Assembly (NCBI GenBank): GCA_052066835.1
Contig: JBQHRJ010000032.1
DNA from: UBA2821 sp902763335
Lineage (GTDB): Bacteria; Bacillota; Clostridia; Lachnospirales; Lachnospiraceae
Reading direction: 5' to 3' (one strand)
DNA: 18,895 nt
Part shown: in pieces, positions 12,558-18,895 of the stretch
Layout: each line of letters starts with the position of its first letter
Position numbering within the stretch: the first letter of the stretch is position 1
The notes under the pieces: model-generated
The model's database searches: none
What the model saw: only the letters and a program-made list of their open reading frames with translations
Told to the model about the DNA's origin: nothing
Position numbers and translations under genes: made by a program

Positions 12558-13529
12558 ATGGGTAGAGAAATTTACAACATCATCAATGATATGGCAGAAG
12601 TGTTAAATGCATCGCAGATGCAAAGATTACAAGAGGTTCTGGTAAAACGCTTATCTGAGAATGCTACATCAGAACATTCCCAGACCACGAATGTGGAATT
12701 TTTGGATATGTTTTTAACTGCAAAGCATTTAGAAGGGTGTTCTGACAAAACAATACGCTATTATAGGTGTAATATCGAAAAAATGCTGGATACAATAAAT
12801 ACTCCGGTGATAAAGATTACAACGGAAATGCTGCGAAAATATCTTGTGGAGTATCAAGCAATAAATAATTGTGGAAAGGTAACTATTGATAATATTCGTA
12901 GAAGCCTTTCCACTTTCTTTTCTTGGTTGGAGGAAGAAGATTATATTATAAAAAGTCCGATGAAAAGAATTCATAAGGTGAAGACTGCGGTTATTGTGAA
13001 AGATACCATTCCGGATGAGAAAGTTGAAATTCTTAGAGATAATTGTAATAATCTTCGTGATAGGGCACTGATTGATTTTTTACTTTCAACAGGTATTCGT
13101 GTGGGCGAATTAGTTAGACTGAATATTGATGACATAGATTTTTCGGAGCGAGAATGTGTAGTTTATGGAAAGGGCGATAAAGAGAGAAAAGCATATTTTG
13201 ATGCTAAGACAAAAATTCATTTATTGAATTATATTGAATCAAGGACAGATGATAATAGTGCATTATTTGTGTCGTTAAATAAACCACATAGCAGATTAAC
13301 GGAAAGTGGAGTTGAATTACGGTTACGGGAAATGGGTAAGAAGTTGGGTGTAGAAAAGGTACACCCACATAAGTTCAGAAGGACTATGGCAACCAGAGCG
13401 ATTGAGAAGGGTATGCCAATTGAACAGGTGCAGAAGATATTGGGACATGAACAGATAGATACAACACTTAGATATGCTATGGTTAATCAAAATAATGTGA
13501 AACTGTCGCATAGAAAATTCATTTCGTAA
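12558..13529 (+). CDS. Tyrosine recombinase / integrase
   Basis: A 323-residue XerC/D-type recombinase. The N-terminal SAM-like core-binding domain spans about residues 45-130 (FLDMFLTAKHLEGCSDKTIR), and the catalytic domain follows with R181 (STGIRVGELVRL), a lysine at 205 or 208 (YGKGDKERK), H271 and R274 (HPHKFRRTMAT), H297 (LGHEQIDTTLRY) and the nucleophile Y306. All residues of the R-K-H-R-H-Y set are present and the length is normal. AAGGAG precedes ATG but is folded into a hairpin. No conserved excisionase gene is adjacent and no att site can be named, so it may move an element or flip a local DNA segment. Intact. Confidence 0.9.
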   Translation: MGREIYNIINDMAEVLNASQMQRLQEVLVKRLSENATSEHSQTTNVEFLDMFLTAKHLEGCSDKTIRYYRCNIEKMLDTINTPVIKITTEMLRKYLVEYQAINNCGKVTIDNIRRSLSTFFSWLEEEDYIIKSPMKRIHKVKTAVIVKDTIPDEKVEILRDNCNNLRDRALIDFLLSTGIRVGELVRLNIDDIDFSERECVVYGKGDKERKAYFDAKTKIHLLNYIESRTDDNSALFVSLNKPHSRLTESGVELRLREMGKKLGVEKVHPHKFRRTMATRAIEKGMPIEQVQKILGHEQIDTTLRYAMVNQNNVKLSHRKFIS

Positions 13530-13566
13530 GTGTTGTAAGTAGCGTTGAAATAATTCAAAAAATAGG

Positions 13567-13596
13567 TTGAATTTATCCTAGATAAAGTGATATACT
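13567..13596 (+). promoter_or_regulatory. Promoter of the Phd/Doc operon
   Basis: TTGAAT (13567-13572), an 18-base spacer and TATACT (13591-13596), 28 bases before the antitoxin start. Phd-type antitoxins usually bind their own promoter; the palindromic ATCTAT-ATAGAT-like DNA after the -10 could serve as operator. Confidence 0.6.
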
Positions 13597-13624
13597 ATCT
13601 ATATAAAATGATGGAGGTGCTCAT

Positions 13625-13867
13625 ATGACAGTAGATACAAACACAATGGTTTCAATTACAGAAGCAAATCAGAACTTTTCAAAAGTTGCAAGATTAGTAG
13701 ATGAGCTTGGCTCAGTTGTTATACTTAAGAATAATGCACCAAGATACTTGGTAATAGATTTTAGCAAAGCAGATGACAGTGCTGTAGCTAAGGATGAAGA
13801 TGTGCTTGAAATTTCAAAAAGATTACTTGCACAGAATAAAGAGGCTTATGAGGTGCTTGCTAAATGA
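13625..13867 (+). CDS. phd: Phd/YefM-type antitoxin
   Basis: An 80-residue protein with the Phd/YefM N-terminal DNA-binding and dimerisation fold (MVSITEANQNFSKVARLVDE, then GSVVILKNNAPRYLVIDF) and a helical acidic tail (ISKRLLAQNKEAYEVLAK) that would wrap the toxin. GGAGG lies just before ATG. Its TGA overlaps the Doc start as ATGA, so the two are translationally coupled with antitoxin first, the usual order. It should neutralise Doc and repress the operon. Confidence 0.85.
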   Translation: MTVDTNTMVSITEANQNFSKVARLVDELGSVVILKNNAPRYLVIDFSKADDSAVAKDEDVLEISKRLLAQNKEAYEVLAK

Positions 13868-14241
13868 AAAGACTGAGCAAAGAGCAGATTTTGATGCTTC
13901 ATTCACAGCTTATTGAACAGACTGGCGGGACTGCTGGTGTAAGAGATTTCAATTTGTTGGAGTCTGCTATAGAGACTCCGTTTCAGGTATTTGGCGGAGA
14001 AGAGCTATATCCAACGATCCAAGCAAAAGGTACACGTCTGGGCTATGGTTTAATAAAGAATCATTGTATGTTGGATGGAAACAAGCGAATAGGAACACAT
14101 GTGATGCTTGTGTTCTTTGCCTTAAATGGAATCGAATTACGATATACGCAAAAAGAATTGTATGAAATGGTTCTCGCAGTAGCAGATGGAAGTTTGGAAT
14201 ATGAAGATATGCTTAAGTGGATACTGGAGCATCAAGCATAA
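13864..14241 (+). CDS. doc: Doc/Fic-family toxin
   Basis: A 125-residue Doc-like toxin. The active-site motif reads HCMLDGNKR (H67 to R75), close to the Fic consensus H-x-F-x-D/E-G-N-K/G-R. Doc proteins phosphorylate elongation factor Tu and stop translation; typical Doc proteins have DANKR where this one keeps the Fic-type DGNKR, so AMP transfer cannot be excluded. Other family features are LLESAIETPFQVFGG and the C-terminal helix YEDMLKWILEH. Length is normal. Coupled to the Phd gene by an ATGA overlap. Intact and probably active. Confidence 0.85.
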   Translation: MKRLSKEQILMLHSQLIEQTGGTAGVRDFNLLESAIETPFQVFGGEELYPTIQAKGTRLGYGLIKNHCMLDGNKRIGTHVMLVFFALNGIELRYTQKELYEMVLAVADGSLEYEDMLKWILEHQA

Positions 14242-14261
14242 TTGTTTAATATATTTTAATG

Positions 14262-14294
14262 CCTGTGTTCAATCTTTGGAAGGGCGAACACAGG
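14262..14294 (+). terminator. Hairpin after the Phd/Doc operon
   Basis: CCTGTGTTC (14262-14270) pairs perfectly with GAACACAGG (14286-14294), starting 20 bases after the doc stop. There is only a weak T-rich tail, so termination may be partial. Confidence 0.6.
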
Positions 14295-14325
14295 TGATTA
14301 TTTGAATTTAACGGAGAGAATGTAG

Positions 14326-15006
14326 ATGAAAAAAACAGTAAAAATAGATATAACCATAATTATGTTCGTTAGTTTGATTTCTGCAATTTTATATATAGCT
14401 TTGGAAGGAATAATAATGGATTATGGACGTGAATTATCTAATCCATTACTTCTAAGATTTATGCCAGTGCTTGCAATTCAATTTGGAATGTCGGTTTTAG
14501 GAATCCTTATAGTTTTATTAAAGAATAAGGAAAGACTGTCTGATTATGGTCTGGTTAAGAAAAATGCAGTTAGTTCAATTATTGGATGTCTGCTGGTTTC
14601 AATACCAACTGTCGTATTTCTTTGGCTAACAAATGATATTCATGGATTTTTACCATTTCAGGGAATGTTTTTAACAAAAGAAATATTACATTCGCCATTT
14701 CCAATAAATGTAATTGGTTATCTTATAATTGCATTGGTTTGGGGATTGGGAGAAGGAATGTTTTATGTGGTGCTATCAAAAAAGATAAATACACTTAAAC
14801 AACCTAAAAAGTTTTGGAATTTGGGAGCGTTTATTTGTGCATTGATAGCAATTGCCATTCATGGAATGATTGGTTTTGACATAAAGACAATAGTTGAGGC
14901 TATAGCAACATTTATTTTGATGTATGGCTCAATTATTGTTTATGATAAAACAAATAACGCATGGGGAAATATATTGATATTTTTTGTAATATGGAATGCA
15001 TTATAG
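14326..15006 (+). CDS. CPBP-like integral membrane protein
   Basis: A 226-residue protein with about seven or eight hydrophobic segments. The region WGLGEGMFYVVLSKKIN, the later AIAIHGMIGFD and the ending WGNILIFFVIWNAL match the order of the three CPBP (CAAX prenyl protease / bacteriocin-processing) motifs, EExxxR, FxxxH and HxxxN. However, the first motif has EG rather than EE and no arginine at the usual place, and the last has N without the preceding H, so metal-dependent proteolysis is doubtful. Members of this superfamily often protect against self-made bacteriocins. The ATG has GGAGAG upstream. The sequence is intact but the catalytic motif is degenerate. Confidence 0.6.
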   Translation: MKKTVKIDITIIMFVSLISAILYIALEGIIMDYGRELSNPLLLRFMPVLAIQFGMSVLGILIVLLKNKERLSDYGLVKKNAVSSIIGCLLVSIPTVVFLWLTNDIHGFLPFQGMFLTKEILHSPFPINVIGYLIIALVWGLGEGMFYVVLSKKINTLKQPKKFWNLGAFICALIAIAIHGMIGFDIKTIVEAIATFILMYGSIIVYDKTNNAWGNILIFFVIWNAL

Positions 15007-15083
15007 TTATTCGTAATATGTCAAACAAATTTCAGTCTTACTGAGAGATTGAAAGCACGCATGAATTTGATTGAGGAAAGAAA

Positions 15084-16088
15084 ATGAAAGAACTAATTAT
15101 TTATGTACATGGTAAGGGTGGTAACGCTGATGAAGCCGAACATTACAAACAACTTTTCACCGCAAGTGATGTTATAGGATTTGATTATCATTCGCAAAAT
15201 CCTTGGGATGCGAAAGAAGAATTTTCAAAGTTCGTTGATTCATATAGCGCCAAATATGATTCTGTGATTTTGGTTGCTAACAGTATCGGGGCTTTCTTCT
15301 GCCTATCTTCTCTTTCAGATAAACAGATTGATAAAGAATTTCTGATTTCTCCTATCGTTAATATGGAAAAGTTGATATGCGATATGATGTTATGGGCGAA
15401 TGTAAATGAAAGCGAACTTGCCGAGAAAAAAGAAATAAAAACCGATTTCGGAGAAACGCTATCTTGGGATTATTTATTCTATGTACGAGAAAATCAGATA
15501 GAATGGAATGTTCCAACGTATATGTTATATGGTGAGAAAGACAATTTGACTTCATTCGAAACCATATCTAAATTTGCAAATCAGATGAATGCCTCACTTA
15601 CTGTAATGCGCAATGGAGAACATTGGTTTCATATAGACGAACAGATGGAATTTCTCGATAATTGGATTAGACAATCCATGTATGGTGTTGATAGACAAGG
15701 TAATGTCGCTGTGTTCTGTAGCGGAGGAGTCGGAAATTTGCCGGAGTTCGTTTGTGAAAACCATGAAAGAGCTTACGAGTTGATAGATTATTTTGAAATG
15801 CTCGAAAAAATGACAAGTAGTGTGTTGATGTTCCCCCAAAGCAAAGGTGCGGAACAATGTGCGAGAAACTTTTCTGATAAAGGATTGTATTATTTCGATG
15901 CAAATGATGGAACAAAACCGGGTGTCTGCACTTTTCACGAATATTATACAAAACAGTCTTGTCCTCAGCTCCCACTGAAATATGAGCAGTTGCCGGAGAA
16001 AATCAGAGAAATCCTGAAGCATAATTTCATGGAAATTGAGGATTTTTTACTCGTCCGAACCATACAGGTAAATCACGCTTATAAATAA
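15084..16088 (+). CDS. Alpha/beta hydrolase fused to an unknown C-terminal domain
   Basis: Residues 1-195 form a complete small alpha/beta hydrolase: the first strand and oxyanion turn LIIYVHGKGG, the nucleophile elbow ANSIGAF (S67), the acid in YGEKD (D153) and histidine in NGEHWFH (H180). From about residue 197 a second part of about 138 residues follows (GNVAVFCSGGVGNLPEFVCE; later TFHEYYTKQSCPQLPLKYEQ). I do not recognise that domain. The junction falls exactly where the hydrolase should end (FLDNWI), so the two may once have been separate neighbouring genes joined by loss of a stop codon. GAGGAAAG precedes ATG. The C-terminal part has no ribosome binding site of its own. The hydrolase substrate is unknown. 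Confidence 0.7.
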   Translation: MKELIIYVHGKGGNADEAEHYKQLFTASDVIGFDYHSQNPWDAKEEFSKFVDSYSAKYDSVILVANSIGAFFCLSSLSDKQIDKEFLISPIVNMEKLICDMMLWANVNESELAEKKEIKTDFGETLSWDYLFYVRENQIEWNVPTYMLYGEKDNLTSFETISKFANQMNASLTVMRNGEHWFHIDEQMEFLDNWIRQSMYGVDRQGNVAVFCSGGVGNLPEFVCENHERAYELIDYFEMLEKMTSSVLMFPQSKGAEQCARNFSDKGLYYFDANDGTKPGVCTFHEYYTKQSCPQLPLKYEQLPEKIREILKHNFMEIEDFLLVRTIQVNHAYK

Positions 16089-16171
16089 CAATTTCAGTTT
16101 ATTGAATTGAAGAGCTATTTAGAAGTAGGGCAATGCATGATGAATACGAAGACAGGGAAGGTGAAGTTTGA

Positions 16172-16330
16172 ATATGGAAGAATTATGCAAAGCAAGTTGC
16201 GGAGAAAAGTAATTGCTATAAGATGATGTTACTTACAGGTTCAAAGAAGGAGAGTACATTGAAATTTTATAGAAATGCTGGCTATAACAGTACAGATAAA
16301 ACGGCATTTATACAGTGGATAGATATGTAA
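16172..16330 (+). pseudogene. C-terminal fragment of a GNAT acetyltransferase
   Basis: Reads NYAKQVAEKSNCYKMMLLTG, then TLKFYRNAGYNSTDKTAF and IQWIDM to TAA at 16328-16330. The segment FYRNAGY is the conserved motif B of GNAT enzymes. The acetyl-CoA motif and the N-terminal half are missing, and the frame opens after a TGA. The DNA before it (16089-16171) may hold decayed pieces of the same gene in another frame. Confidence 0.65.
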
Positions 16331-16440
16331 TGGCGTGCGATTTTCTTGTTACAGGGGATGTACTTGATTAGGCAGTATATGATGTTTCAGGTTTTGTAAA
16401 TACAAATAAATAAAAAATAATAGAATTGGAGAAATTTATA

Positions 16441-17145
16441 ATGAATTATGTTGTCGAAAGCTATGAAAATTATAAAGAAGAAAATCGACTGACTACAAAC
16501 AATGCCAGAAGAATAGAATTTATAACTACTACAAGAATTCTTGAAGAGGTTATCAGTGATAAGAGTAAAATACTGGACTGTGCAGCAGGAACGGGAATTT
16601 ATTCTTTTTGGCTTGCTGATAAGGGACATGATGTAACTGCTACAGATATGTCATGTTTTGCAGATGACTCTTTTGATGTTGTTCTTAATATGGGACCATT
16701 TTATCATTTGACAACGGAGAAGCAGAGGAAAAAATGTATGAAGGAATGTCTTAGAGTGTTAAAGAAAGGAGGACTTTTGGTTACTGCTTATATTCCAAGG
16801 TACTATATTTTTCAATGTATAGCCATGAGTGATGAGAAATATCTGGATAAACATTTAGCAGAGCAGCTTGTTAAAACGGGAGTATTAAGGCATGATGATG
16901 AGAAGTGTTTTTGGACAGATACCTATTATTCCTCAAAAGAAGAAATGGAATTAATTTATCAAAAATATGGCTTGGAAATTACAGACCATTTTGCACAGGA
17001 TGGGTTAACACCTCTTTTGGCACAAAAGGTAGACAAGTGGAACGAAAGTCAGTTCAAAATATGGTGCGATTATCATTATAGTGTATGTCGTGAACAATCG
17101 GTTTTAGGTGCAAGCAACCATGTTGTTGTAATTGGTAAAAAATAG
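16441..17145 (+). CDS. SAM-dependent methyltransferase with an internal deletion
   Basis: GGAG at 16428-16431 selects ATG 16441 (234 residues) over the TTG at 16426. Class I motif I is clear (ILDCAAGTGIYSFWLADKGH, residues 44-63), followed by the beta-2 strand DVTATDM. Then the sequence jumps directly to CFADDSFDVVLNMGPFYHL, the motif IV region. GTG and FDVV are only 26 residues apart, whereas the class usually has 55-65. Roughly 30 residues (end of beta-2, helix, beta-3 with the adenine-binding acid) are absent without a frame break. The C-terminal part is normal-looking and ends in ASNHVVVIGKK. The protein is probably inactive although the frame is open. Confidence 0.7.
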   Translation: MNYVVESYENYKEENRLTTNNARRIEFITTTRILEEVISDKSKILDCAAGTGIYSFWLADKGHDVTATDMSCFADDSFDVVLNMGPFYHLTTEKQRKKCMKECLRVLKKGGLLVTAYIPRYYIFQCIAMSDEKYLDKHLAEQLVKTGVLRHDDEKCFWTDTYYSSKEEMELIYQKYGLEITDHFAQDGLTPLLAQKVDKWNESQFKIWCDYHYSVCREQSVLGASNHVVVIGKK

Positions 17146-17202
17146 ATATGTAAAATATTATATATGAAGTTTGATACATAGATAAAATAGTGAGGTGTAA
17201 GT

Positions 17203-17697
17203 ATGAGTTTTTGTTCAACTAATGAAATTGATAATTTCAGATATGATGATTGTTGTATAGTTAAAAGAAAAAATACGGAGACTGATTTGGTGTTGGAAGT
17301 GAAGGCACTGATTGTCAAAGGGGACAATTCTCAAAATGCAAATTTTACTGAGAGTTACGCAGATTTGACGCAGATTATTTTTAGAAATGGTTCGGTCATT
17401 AAGGGAATTAAAGAAGGCATGAAAAGATACGATGCTGATGAAAATCTTATTGAGGAGATTAAAGATACGATTTTAGATGATGTCACACTTGAGCAGGTGT
17501 GCAATAATCTTGAGGGAATGTATCTTCATGGAATAATGCGCGTAGATGACACTGATGATTATGTCATTTTTATCGAAAAGGCCGGTGAAGATGAGGATTC
17601 ATATGATATTATTTCGTCTGACAATTATCAGATTAAGGTACATTGCGACAGTGTGATAATGAGATGGGACAGATATCTTAACAGAGTTGAGGTGTAA
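17203..17697 (+). CDS. Hypothetical soluble protein, clostridial type
   Basis: A 164-residue acidic protein, probably cytosolic, with no signal or membrane segment. Visible stretches are IDNFRYDDCCIVKRKNTET, ESYADLTQIIFRNGSVIKGI, KRYDADENLIEEIKDTILDD and a beta-rich end IMRWDRYLNRVEV. I recall similar proteins in Lachnospiraceae without assigned function; I cannot name a family. GAGGTG lies 6-7 bases before ATG. It stands between the methyltransferase and the HD gene, each with separate spacing, so it may be its own unit. Intact. Confidence 0.65.
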   Translation: MSFCSTNEIDNFRYDDCCIVKRKNTETDLVLEVKALIVKGDNSQNANFTESYADLTQIIFRNGSVIKGIKEGMKRYDADENLIEEIKDTILDDVTLEQVCNNLEGMYLHGIMRVDDTDDYVIFIEKAGEDEDSYDIISSDNYQIKVHCDSVIMRWDRYLNRVEV

Positions 17698-17710
17698 AAA
17701 TTAAATCCTA

Positions 17711-17739
17711 TTGACTTAGTAGACAATGAGATATAATAT
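17711..17739 (+). promoter_or_regulatory. Promoter of the HD-domain operon
   Basis: TTGACT (17711-17716) is followed by overlapping -10 candidates: TATAAT (17732-17737, 15-base spacer) or TAATAT (17734-17739, 17-base spacer). Directly after it an imperfect hairpin, ATATAGAGAGTT with AACTCTATAT around GCAG, falls at the expected start of the transcript (17740-17767). Confidence 0.55.
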
Positions 17740-17789
17740 CATATAGAGAGTTGCAGAACTCTATATTATTTAAATGAGGAGATGTGACA

Positions 17790-18398
17790 ATGGAATACAT
17801 ATCTAGAGCTAATGCATTAGAATTATTAAAAAAATATAATAAGGACCCTTTTCATATACAACATGCAATTACGGTGGAAGCTGTGATGAAATGGTTTGCG
17901 AGAGAGTTAGGATATGGGGATAAGGAAGAATATTGGGGAATTGTAGGATTGCTTCATGATATTGATTTTGAACTTTATCCGGCAGAACATTGTTTAAAGG
18001 CACCGGAGCTTTTGCGGGAAGGCGGAGTATCTGAAGATATTATTCATGCCGTAGTGTCTCATGGATATGGGATTACCGTAGAATGTGGTACAACTTTGGA
18101 TGTTGAGCCGGTTCATGAGATGGAAAAGGTGCTATTTGCAACAGATGAGCTTACAGGACTTATATGGGCGGCTGCATTAATGAGACCATCTAAGAGTACA
18201 AAGGATATGGAACTTAAATCTCTTAAAAAGAAGTACAAGAGCAAAGGATTTGCAGCAGGATGTTCCAGAGAGGTAATTGAAAGAGGAGCTGAGCAGCTTG
18301 GCTGGGAACTGGATAAATTATTGACATTAACATTACAGGCGATGGCTGAATGTGAAGATGATATAAACAAGGAGAAGAATTATGTATTATGTACCTGA
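17790..18398 (+). CDS. HD-domain phosphohydrolase-like protein
   Basis: GAGGAG at 17776-17781 fits ATG 17790 (202 residues); the GTG at 17784 is too close. HD-domain metal ligands are visible: H25 (HIQHAITVE), H56-D57 (GLLHDIDF), a histidine in VVSHGYG, and a later acidic site (ATDELTGLIWAAALMRP). Such stand-alone HD proteins hydrolyse phosphate esters of nucleotides or act as small metal-dependent phosphatases; the substrate cannot be told. The C-terminus is helical and overlaps the next gene by 17 bases, so the two are co-translated. Intact and likely chromosomal in character. Confidence 0.8.
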   Translation: MEYISRANALELLKKYNKDPFHIQHAITVEAVMKWFARELGYGDKEEYWGIVGLLHDIDFELYPAEHCLKAPELLREGGVSEDIIHAVVSHGYGITVECGTTLDVEPVHEMEKVLFATDELTGLIWAAALMRPSKSTKDMELKSLKKKYKSKGFAAGCSREVIERGAEQLGWELDKLLTLTLQAMAECEDDINKEKNYVLCT

Positions 18399-18651
18399 TG
18401 GCACTGAGCAGTGCGGATATTATGAATGTAGTGAATGTGGAACAAGATTTCTGGATTTGAGAATAGCACCAACGCTTGTCTGCCCATATTGTGGGGAAAC
18501 TCCTGATATGGAAATAGGTCCTGATGAGGAAATGCCTCAGACAGTCGAATCGGCACGGCTGATAGAAATGGTTCGTGGGGCGGAAGAGGTTGATAAAATG
18601 GATGCACTCTTATCACTGGCTGTGACAGGTGGAGATTTCTCGTGGATATAA
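18382..18651 (+). CDS. Small zinc-ribbon protein
   Basis: An 89-residue protein with two CxxC pairs, CSEC (C16, C19) and CPYC (C34, C37), which should bind one zinc ion in a rubredoxin-like ribbon. The remainder is acidic and helical (RLIEMVRGAEEVDKMDALLS). AAGGAG lies inside the end of the HD gene, and the 17-base overlap implies coupled translation and a shared role. No enzymatic motif is seen. Confidence 0.75.
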   Translation: MYYVPDGTEQCGYYECSECGTRFLDLRIAPTLVCPYCGETPDMEIGPDEEMPQTVESARLIEMVRGAEEVDKMDALLSLAVTGGDFSWI

Positions 18652-18677
18652 TGAGTTTGTGAATGTAAAATGTTGTA

Positions 18678-18696
18678 TTGTTACGGAGAGTAACAA
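18678..18696. terminator. Small hairpin after the HD/zinc-ribbon operon
   Basis: TTGTTAC (18678-18684) pairs with GTAACAA (18690-18696) around GGAGA. The lack of a following T-run makes termination weak or Rho-assisted. Confidence 0.4.
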
Positions 18697-18784
18697 TGGT
18701 GTTACGTCCCGTGTATTGTGAAATGGAGTACACATGGTATAGGATGACCTTACAAACGATAAAACAATATATGAATATTTAAAA

Positions 18785-18895
18785 GGTAGTGTCAAGTGAC
18801 TTATGAAAAAACAGAGCCAAAGAAAAAGGCTCAATCGAACCTTGAAAATTGCAGATATTTAATCTTTTGATGAGTGACGCCACCCTTGACAGCAC
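18785..18895 (+). mobile_element. Probable left end of an insertion sequence (partial)
   Basis: GGTAGTGTCAAGT (18785-18797) is the exact reverse complement of 97-109. It is followed by a short hairpin (GAGCC with GGCTC, around 18814-18832) and AT-rich DNA without an open frame up to the window edge. I read this as the outer end of the same kind of element whose other end lies at the left of the window. The transposase should start just beyond 18895. Confidence 0.4.

Noticed and set aside
15594..16022. Minus-strand 142-residue gene inside the hydrolase gene
   Set aside because: It lies opposite a well-supported coding frame and its composition is that of an antisense shadow.
18380..18733. Minus-strand 117-residue gene opposite the zinc-ribbon gene
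   Set aside because: The plus strand has two CxxC pairs, a ribosome binding site and coupling to the HD gene; the minus frame has none of these.
1..18895. tRNA or rRNA gene as integration target
   Set aside because: No cloverleaf-like sequence or rRNA segment was recognised on either strand.

Overview
The window is AT-rich, low-GC DNA with strong AGGAGG-type ribosome binding sites, sigma-A type promoters (TTGACA / TATAAT) and proteins that resemble those of gut and rumen Clostridia. A Lachnospiraceae-like host is the best guess. This is an inference from gene content; no rRNA, tRNA or housekeeping marker is present. The region is an accessory island: most genes belong to defence, toxin or mobility families, and roughly a third are broken or partial.

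Left part (1-4500). A likely insertion-sequence end (1-109) precedes a lone membrane protein (133-1209) and a 360-base gene-free stretch with inverted repeats. Then comes a compact three-gene operon: a remnant (1571-1894), a 133-residue P-loop protein (1884-2285) and a TOPRIM-like partner with an in-frame stop (2287-2964). Next is a 5' remnant of an OLD-like ATPase (3018-3162), a strong terminator, and an XRE repressor with an ImmA-like peptidase that has lost a zinc ligand and its C-terminus. A long hairpin ends this block.

Middle part (4600-9441). An orphan EndoU toxin cassette, its probable immunity gene and a DUF4417 gene form an overlapping operon. DUF4417 is split by a 666-bp IS200-like element whose removal restores the frame exactly. 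A non-coding stretch with a strongly structured segment (7034-7148) follows, then an HNH nuclease pseudogene (minus strand) cut off by an IS3-family element that has lost about a third of its transposase but kept D, D and E in one fused frame.

Right-middle (9442-11640). This is a graveyard: two winged-helix AlbA_2-type tails, a truncated small protein, the C-terminal third of a carbon-nitrogen hydrolase, and a GNAT tail fused in frame to the start of an S66 LD-carboxypeptidase.

Right part (11755-18651). Intact genes dominate: an EamA/SMR-type transporter, a possible three-way-junction RNA, a DUF6019-like peptide, a tyrosine recombinase whose ribosome binding site lies inside a hairpin, a Phd/Doc toxin-antitoxin pair, a CPBP-like membrane protein, an alpha/beta hydrolase fused to an unknown domain, a GNAT remnant, a methyltransferase with an internal in-frame deletion, an unrecognised protein, an HD-domain protein and a zinc-ribbon protein. 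A 13-bp sequence at 18785 is the exact reverse complement of one at 97-109, so similar IS ends may flank the whole island.
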